The notes beneath the pieces are model-generated. The model ran no database searches, had not been told where the DNA came from, and saw only the letters and a program-made list of their open reading frames with translations. Both the position numbers and the translations under genes were made by a program. Below are positions 57,970-64,000 of a stretch of 64,000 bases of DNA, one piece after another. Source of the stretch: Epiperipatus broadwayi (Eukaryota; Onychophora; Udeonychophora; Euonychophora; Peripatidae); assembly GCA_028023455.1 (NCBI GenBank), contig JAQFVV010006474.1, positions 452,501-516,500 of the forward strand, given 5' to 3'. The stretch's first letter is position 1. Every line of letters begins with the position of its first letter.

Positions 57970-58490
57970 TTAGATATATTGAGCGGGAGATTAATATTTA
58001 CCCTGCCTAAGGTGAAGAAATTGGACAACAAGGAAAGTGTTTCATGGGAAATAGAGCAACGTATAAATAACCCCGGAAATTTGGAGGGTCAGTTAATCCA
58101 TTTTTGAGAGATAGACAAGTGGTTTTCTCACGTGAAAGTTATAGCAGCATGGACATTTAAATTTCTTAATTAAAGGACATCAGCTGTTATTAAAGACTTC
58201 ACTTGCAAAAATGAAAAATTCTATACTTGTTATCACCACCCGAATGGCTTGCTAACTCCACAAAAGACGGATCCCTGACTTCCAAGTTTGCTCCAGTAAT
58301 GCCTTGAACACCTAAAAGAAACTGGAACCTCTTTACATCTACCTTGCTGCTTCAAGAACCTGAAAATGAACTTAAGTAAAAGTGCACACTCTACGTGAAC
58401 ATTGCTTTTACCGAAAGGTAACTATTTTCATTTTTGTACTTCCCAGGGTAAATTAGTTCTCATTAAATCTCCGCTCAATCTAACCACAAA
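57970..58490 (+). promoter_or_regulatory. promoter-bearing element with inverted ends
   Basis: Ends are imperfect inverted repeats: ttgagcgggagattaatatt plus taccctg at about 57978-58004, and cagggtaaattagttctc through ctccgctcaa at about 58444-58480. Inside is a good TATA box (gtataaataa, about 58051). A splice-donor-like gaaaggtaact lies at about 58417. It could be a mobile element or an untranslated first exon with its promoter. No protein was found. Confidence 0.4.
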
Positions 58491-59690
58491 TATGTATTCT
58501 TAAATCAGTATAGCCTCATATTTAATATTTGCTGTGTTTTTCAATATTTTATAGTGTGTCTTAGAATCTTAGTTTTAAGATTCTAATTTGCTTTCCATTT
58601 TGTTTATTGGAGAGTGACGAGTGAGTTTTCTATTTTATGTAAGATTTTTATAAATGCTTTGGCAGTCGTGCTTTTAAAATGCTTACCTGTAATTGTTTAG
58701 TATTTAATAATTAATTAATTTTATACTCTATGTTTGCCCTCTTGCTAAACCTCCAAAAATCTTTTGGCTGATGACTTTATTGTCTGATTTTCGCAGGTGG
58801 AGATTTCGTTCTAAGATCTCTAAAAGTGGAAATTAGAATTGTATTTTTCTTTGTAATTTTATAAGTCGTCAGCAGGAAGATAAAATTTATCCTTTCGTAA
58901 ATTACAGGTGAGCGATACTTTCGGTCTGCTAGAGTATTTAAACTTTTGATTTTTAGATTTCTTTTTGTAGTGATTATGTGTGCTTTAAATTTATCAGAGC
59001 GTGTACTCAGAATTTGTTTGTAAGTTTATTTTCTTTTCTTTATTTGCTGGGGCAGATGTAACTGTTTTTCTAATCATTTACTTGTCCTTTATTGGGACCA
59101 TTAATTATTAATTTTAAAGTAATTTTCACCAATCGTTTGGCTGGGATTCACCAGTTTTAATTGTTTCTTCATTTCAGTCATGTTTGTCGGTTGTTCTTGA
59201 GGTGGATCAATCACCGTTATTTTAAACGTAGTAATAGGTGCAGCTCATACCGATATAAGGACATTCAAGGTCTGACCAATTTTTTTGAGATCTTGAACAG
59301 CTCATCGGTGCTGGATTCTTTGGTCTATTTCAGGGGCATAGGGTTTAAATATCTGAAAGTGAAAACCAATGTTTAGGTGAATCCTCTGCTGAATGAAATT
59401 TGCTTCCTCCCTTTTACATTTGTTTATTAGAAGATCAGTCAGTCTGTCATAGCTTTTCCTTTAGTATGTATGGTACACACCTGAGTTAACCCCATCTCTT
59501 GTGTCATAAACTTATATTTAATAATCTATTTTCTCATAATAAAATTTATGAAATATGTTTAAACTTAATTTGGCTGACGTTTGTCTTTGTGCTTTTGTCT
59601 CAATTGTCTAAACAATTTAAGATCTCTTGTTTCTCCCTGGGTTTAGTCGGTGCAAACCATCATCATCATCTATTCTGATCACAGTAAACA
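58491..59690. other. no gene recognised
   Basis: Less AT-rich than the average. Splice-like sites (ttttcgcaggtgg at about 58788, attacaggtgagc at about 58902) and a 71-codon frame at 59161-59376 occur, but no domain is recognisable, and I cannot build a gene. Confidence 0.35.
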
Positions 59691-59699
59691 AATTTTCCA

Positions 59700-59722
59700 T
59701 GTGATGTGATGTGATGTGATGT
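59700..59722 (-). repeat. LINE 3' terminal (ACATC)n tail
   Basis: Five-base repeat (four to five units) about 100 bp after the ORF2 stop on the minus strand. Short tandem repeats, not poly(A), end several LINE clades such as CR1 and RTE. It marks the 3' end of the element. Confidence 0.8.
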
Positions 59723-59817
59723 ATTATGGCTTCTCCTTAAACGAAGTCAAGAATATCTCAGCAATTAAGCCCAGATAAACCTGTTAGCCACTTTCTTTTA
59801 CATTCCCCACTCTAAAT

Positions 59818-62800
59818 TTACCCATAATCTGCTCTATCCCATTTCCACAACATAATTTTTGTCAACTCTATAACCTTTATATCTAAATCCCCCTTATCTT
59901 TTCCCAAACCTAGCATAAAAACCAATAATTCACTTTCTGTATAATCACTCTTTTCATATTTATTTTTCCACAACTTCATTATATGTACCCTTTCTGTTTT
60001 CAAACATTTACATTCAATTAACAAATGCCTAATATTTTCAATTCCTTCCTTACATAATTTACAAAATAAATCACCCATATTTTTCCATTTACATGTATAT
60101 TCTTTTGTAGCTAAAGATCCCATTCGAGCCTTAAACAATAAACTACTTTCCTTACTATTATCATATATTAACTCACACCTAATATTCTGTTTATTTCTAT
60201 ATATATTTAAACTCTTTTTACTCTCCATACTATTTCTCCATCTCTCTAACTCCCTAGTCTTTATTAATAAATTTATTCTTTTATCCCATTCCTTACTACT
60301 ATAACACTCAATAATCCTCTTAACACAATCATCCCATCTTTTGTACAAATATACTGATATAAATTCTTTATCCAAATCTTTTGCATAGCACATTACCTTT
60401 CTCACCCATCTTGTTACCTGCCCTTTACTCATAACCCAATTAAATACTATTTTAGCTATTCTTTTATTATCCATAAACTGCAATCTACCAAACATTTTCA
60501 TTTTACTTTTTGCATCTCTCATATGAAAACTTGACCATCCCATTTCTCCTTGAATTGCCTCCCTTGCTGTCCATATTTCTGCATCCAATGCATGTCTTCC
60601 TACTTCCCTTTGAGCTTTTTCTAAATAATCTAATATCTTTTTACTAACATATAATGCATCATTACCATATGTTAACCCTGCTACTGCAACTCCTTTCCAT
60701 ATAAGTCTAGCTAAATCATATTTATTATATGAAAATACTGTTAATTTCTTTATCAATCCCTTTCTTTTCTTTGCTTCATTTATCAATTTTTTCTCCCATT
60801 CATCCAAATAATTTTTCTGATTACTTAAAATAATTCCCAAATAACTATATCTATTCACCACACTTAACTTAATATCTCCCAATAAAAATTCTACATCTTC
60901 TCTTTCCTCAGTATTAACCATCATTATATTTGATTTTTCTTCACTAAATTTAATCCCCATCTCTTTACCCACCCTTGCACATGTCCTCAACATAACTTCC
61001 ATATCTTCTCTTTTTTCTGCACACAAAAATATATCATCTGCAAAAAAAACACCTGACAAAATATATACTCCCTTACTACCTATTAACGGTATCTCTATCC
61101 CTCTTCCTAATCTTTCTATTGCTCTTTCCATTTCACTCAAACACAACACAAACAAAATAGGTGACATAGGGCATCCTTGCCTTAGTCCCACACCATTTTT
61201 AACTTTAATTGATTCTATATTCTCTAATTGATATATATAATAATTATTTTCATATAATTTCTTAATAGTATCTATTAAAGCTTCATCCATTCCCAAATTT
61301 GCTAAACTTATCCATAATCTATTTCTATTTACTCTATCATATGCCTTCTCTATATCTATAAAACTCATATATAACTGTTTATCTGCATTCCTACTCATAT
61401 CCATAAGTTGTGTAACTACAAATAAACTATCTCCTATATGCCTATCTAATCTAAAACCTCCTTGCATTTCACCCACTACATTATTCCCTTCCATCCATTT
61501 TACAACTTTACTAGCCACCATATATGAGAAAACTTTATATAAAACTGATGTTACCGCTATCAGTCTATAATTATTCAACTTTCTATGATCCTTACCCTTT
61601 CCTTTAAATAATAACCTTACTCTTGTATTACTCCAACTACTTGGGAAAACTCTATTCTGTGCCATTTTATTAAAACAGGATAATAACTTTACTTTTGCCC
61701 TATATCCTAAATTCATTACCATCTCTGCTGCCCATCCATCTAAACCTCTTGCCTTCCCACTTTTCAATTTCTTCTCTACCTCATTTAGTTCATTTTCTGA
61801 AAAACTAATATTACCATTACTATATTCTTTCATATTTTCTAATATTCTATCATTCACATCTAACATCTTTTCTATATTCATTACATAACTATTTAAGATT
61901 CTCTCTAAATCTTCTCTAGAACTACACTCAATTCCCTCATCATCTAGTAATACTAACTCTCTCTCCCCTACATTTCTCTCTCTCTCCCCTACATTTCTCC
62001 TTTTAATATAATTCCAAAATTTTTTACTTCCATCTCTTCCACTTTTATTAATATCCTCCAACAATTTACTATTCAATTTCATTCTCTCTCTATAAATATC
62101 TATTTTAGCCAACTTCTTCTTTTCTAAGTACTTTTCCCATTTAGCATTAATATCTTTTTCACTTTTCTTATTCTTAATAGCACACTTATATTCTCTACAT
62201 GCTTCTTTCCTTTCTTTTACACTTTTACTAATTTTAATTTTTTTATTAATTTTATTCTTTTCAATATTCTCACCTAAAACCCTATTTGCAACTTTTTCTA
62301 CTTCCTTACACCAATCCTTATACTCATCCCCAACCCACTCTTCCATTATTTCTTCAACTTGTATTTTATACTCTTCCAACTTATTCTTATCACTTACTCT
62401 CCATCCATATCTTTCCCTATTATTTCTACTTTTATTTCTATTCTCTATCACATTACTAACCATTTCAATTACAATGAAATTATGATCACTAGTGCATACT
62501 TTTTCTTCATTATCAAATACCTTAATTTTCCGTATTTTATTTATTCCCTCTTTCTCTACCAATACATAATCTATTGTGTGAAATATATTATTTCTGGACC
62601 ATGTGTATTGTCCCTCATAAATATTTAATAAATTTCCAATACTCAAATTCACTTTCTGACAAAAATTCTTCAAAAGCTGTCCATTTTTATTATCTACATC
62701 ATCAATTTCTTCAATATGTCCATTCATATCCCCTATAACCATTATTCTCTTCCCCTTTTCTTTAAAATTTTGTATATCCTTAACTAAACATTCGTATATG

Positions 62801-63258
62801 TTACTATTCCACTCCAATATAATTTGACTATCTCCAGTAGCTATATAAACTATAGCCACCATCCATTCTTGTCTACCCAACCTTATTTCAAACCACAAGT
62901 GTTCTTGACATTTAACAATATTTAAATATTTTTTTGATATAACACCTATACCACCACCCCTTTTTTCTTTTTCTTTTCTATTTATACCCTGCCATACCAA
63001 CTGTTCCAAAATAGGTTCTTCTTCTTCTCTTAAATGTGTTTCCACTATTGCTAATACCTCAAGCTCTTCATTTTCAATTGTTTTATTTAATTCCATCCAC
63101 TTTTCTGGTTTCCTACCACCTTGCATATTCAAAAACCCAATTTTAACAATTTCTTCTTTCCTAACTACTCTTTTATAAATTCTTTTAATTATTTCTTCTC
63201 CATTACATTTATAAATTACTTTCTTACCATTAATTTTACAAACCCATTCCTTCTCCAT
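59818..63258 (-). CDS. LINE ORF2: AP endonuclease and reverse transcriptase
   Basis: A 1,146-residue protein that nicks target DNA and reverse-transcribes the element's RNA (target-primed reverse transcription). Endonuclease: IGFLNMQGG (Asn44), VETHL (Glu73), GDMNGH (Asp177, Asn179), HTIDYVL (Asp230), SDHNF (Asp258, His259); all catalytic residues are present. RT: RLIAVTS (565-571), FIDIEKAYD (Asp635), GLRQGCPMSPILF (691-703), FADD (Asp741-742), YLGIILS. C-terminus: CKLC...H...C (1066, 1069, 1078, 1083), a CX2CX8HX4C zinc motif. A tandem duplication RNVGERE occurs at 421-434. The ATG at 63256-63258 is in-frame with upstream open codons to 63384, overlapping ORF1. No premature stop. Confidence 0.93.
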   Translation of the reverse strand: MEKEWVCKINGKKVIYKCNGEEIIKRIYKRVVRKEEIVKIGFLNMQGGRKPEKWMELNKTIENEELEVLAIVETHLREEEEPILEQLVWQGINRKEKEKRGGGIGVISKKYLNIVKCQEHLWFEIRLGRQEWMVAIVYIATGDSQIILEWNSNIYECLVKDIQNFKEKGKRIMVIGDMNGHIEEIDDVDNKNGQLLKNFCQKVNLSIGNLLNIYEGQYTWSRNNIFHTIDYVLVEKEGINKIRKIKVFDNEEKVCTSDHNFIVIEMVSNVIENRNKSRNNRERYGWRVSDKNKLEEYKIQVEEIMEEWVGDEYKDWCKEVEKVANRVLGENIEKNKINKKIKISKSVKERKEACREYKCAIKNKKSEKDINAKWEKYLEKKKLAKIDIYRERMKLNSKLLEDINKSGRDGSKKFWNYIKRRNVGERERNVGERELVLLDDEGIECSSREDLERILNSYVMNIEKMLDVNDRILENMKEYSNGNISFSENELNEVEKKLKSGKARGLDGWAAEMVMNLGYRAKVKLLSCFNKMAQNRVFPSSWSNTRVRLLFKGKGKDHRKLNNYRLIAVTSVLYKVFSYMVASKVVKWMEGNNVVGEMQGGFRLDRHIGDSLFVVTQLMDMSRNADKQLYMSFIDIEKAYDRVNRNRLWISLANLGMDEALIDTIKKLYENNYYIYQLENIESIKVKNGVGLRQGCPMSPILFVLCLSEMERAIERLGRGIEIPLIGSKGVYILSGVFFADDIFLCAEKREDMEVMLRTCARVGKEMGIKFSEEKSNIMMVNTEEREDVEFLLGDIKLSVVNRYSYLGIILSNQKNYLDEWEKKLINEAKKRKGLIKKLTVFSYNKYDLARLIWKGVAVAGLTYGNDALYVSKKILDYLEKAQREVGRHALDAEIWTAREAIQGEMGWSSFHMRDAKSKMKMFGRLQFMDNKRIAKIVFNWVMSKGQVTRWVRKVMCYAKDLDKEFISVYLYKRWDDCVKRIIECYSSKEWDKRINLLIKTRELERWRNSMESKKSLNIYRNKQNIRCELIYDNSKESSLLFKARMGSLATKEYTCKWKNMGDLFCKLCKEGIENIRHLLIECKCLKTERVHIMKLWKNKYEKSDYTESELLVFMLGLGKDKGDLDIKVIELTKIMLWKWDRADYG

Positions 63259-63352
63259 ATCTATATTTATATCAAAATCAAATTCCTTTTGCTTACTTCT
63301 TATATTCCATCCATTCTTTTTAATAATATTACAATTTAAAAACCCACCCCCT

Positions 63353-64000
63353 TTATAAGTTTCCCGAAAAAAATTCTTTATAAATCAAACTCCCTAAAAC
63401 TTCACTTCCTTGTTTTCCTAAATGCAACCCATCTTTACTATATAACTCTCTCTTTCCAATAAAACAATCCCACACATCCACAAACATAACATTATTTCTC
63501 TCACACAATTTTTTCAATCTCTCATTTATAGAACATGCCCTATCTAACAAATAACTCTTGTCAAACCTTGGTAATAATCCAACTATTCCTACTCTTCCTT
63601 TAATCATAATCAAATTCCTAATCAAATCTACATACTCATCCATTATTCTCTCTGATGATTCTAATAAATTATTAGTCCCCACCATAACATATACATCTCT
63701 ACTACCTTGTTTTTTAACTTTATCTGCTACATCCCTAATTCTAGCTCCAGGCAAACATACTCTTACATACCTACTTCTATTTTCCCTTGCTATTATATCC
63801 CCACATTCTCTAATTAGTGAATCTCCTATCAATACTGTTTCATAATCTACTTTTTCTGCTCTATCTATAACATTTTCTAATACCTTCTGGTCCTCCTTAT
63901 CTATTTTTTCCTTATCATTCCTACTCAATAATTCCTTTATCTCCTCACATTTTATCTCTAATGATTTTAATTTTACTTCTACATCCTTCAATTCTTCCTC
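63353..64000 (-). CDS. LINE ORF1: SGNH/GDSL esterase domain (5' end beyond window)
   Basis: Open from the window edge to a stop at 63353-63355. The codon at 63991 is TTG and the frame continues upstream, so the true start lies outside. The visible 212 residues have a charged, coiled-coil-like start (1-45) followed by an SGNH hydrolase: GDS (Ser58), Gly82 in PGARIRD, GTNN (Asn107) and DGLHL (Asp187, His190). All four SGNH blocks are kept, so it may be an active esterase. Family knowledge: esterase-bearing ORF1 proteins occur in CR1-like LINEs; their role in retrotransposition is unclear. The stop lies 94 bp before the ORF2 ATG. Confidence 0.87.
   Translation of the reverse strand, partial: EEELKDVEVKLKSLEIKCEEIKELLSRNDKEKIDKEDQKVLENVIDRAEKVDYETVLIGDSLIRECGDIIARENRSRYVRVCLPGARIRDVADKVKKQGSRDVYVMVGTNNLLESSERIMDEYVDLIRNLIMIKGRVGIVGLLPRFDKSYLLDRACSINERLKKLCERNNVMFVDVWDCFIGKRELYSKDGLHLGKQGSEVLGSLIYKEFFSGNL

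Larger units (their letters stand above)
59700..64000 (-). mobile_element. structurally intact non-LTR retrotransposon with esterase ORF1
   Basis: Minus-strand element comprising ORF1 (continuing beyond the window), ORF2, a 3' UTR of about 100 bp and a (ACATC)n tail. Both visible frames are uninterrupted. The SGNH-esterase ORF1 plus short repeat tail fit the CR1-related LINEs, in which esterase ORF1s are known. ORF2 also has a C-terminal CCHC motif; clade assignment needs an RT tree. The intact frames suggest recent activity. Confidence 0.85.

Noticed and set aside
63558-63845. 95-codon plus-strand frame opposite LINE ORF1
   Set aside because: Antisense shadow of the esterase coding sequence; same for 62359-62628 and 63121-63339.

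Overview
The window is AT-rich, intron-free-looking DNA dominated by transposable elements and microsatellites. I see no convincing host protein-coding gene. Retroelements with target-site duplications (TSDs), Penelope-like elements (PLEs), a Merlin transposon, tRNA-derived SINEs and very long (TA)n tracts indicate a metazoan genome. My best guess is a lophotrochozoan, possibly a cephalopod mollusc, but this is an inference from repeat style, not proof.

Layout. 1-2.9 kb: AT-rich filler and (TA)n. 2.9-5.4 kb: a PLE 3' fragment and a decayed gag-like coiled-coil reading frame. 8.2-8.7 kb: tandem hammerhead repeat (family H). 10.2-10.5 kb: family F repeat. 12.3-14.7 kb: decayed LINE, PLE tails and microsatellites. 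15.2 kb: short tRNA-derived SINE with a perfect TSD, then a long polypyrimidine tract. 16.9-18.0 kb: hammerhead families H, G and I. 18.7-19.5 kb: PLE endonuclease remnant. 19.7-20.1 kb: small element with direct-repeat ends and a 12-bp TSD. 26.2-27.7 kb: decayed Merlin (IS1595/ISXO2-type) DNA transposon. 30.7-34.1 kb: further PLE pieces, an LTR-like promoter region and tRNA-like sequence. 35.4-36.9 kb: two minisatellites. 38.9-46.0 kb: one PLE copy carrying three nested insertions (hammerhead palindrome, family F repeat, Gypsy-type LTR retrotransposon). 46.0-49.6 kb: two more PLE copies in tandem. 52.0-55.7 kb: family F repeats, including a compound head-to-head and tandem array. 58.0-58.5 kb: promoter-bearing inverted-repeat element. 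59.7-64.0 kb (minus strand): a structurally intact non-LTR retrotransposon with an SGNH-esterase ORF1 and an endonuclease-RT ORF2, running off the right edge.

The most interesting signal is a set of short, non-coding, mutually dissimilar repeat families (F, G, H and I). Each carries a recognisable type I hammerhead self-cleaving ribozyme. Their arrangement suggests retrotransposition of circular or multimeric RNA: tandem units of 456 and 361 bp, one exact full-turn unit, head-to-head inverted starts and 9-17-bp TSDs. They match what is known as metazoan retrozymes. The abundant PLEs, one of which has a hammerhead-like 3' tail, are the obvious candidate source of the mobilising reverse transcriptase. 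That partnership is inference.
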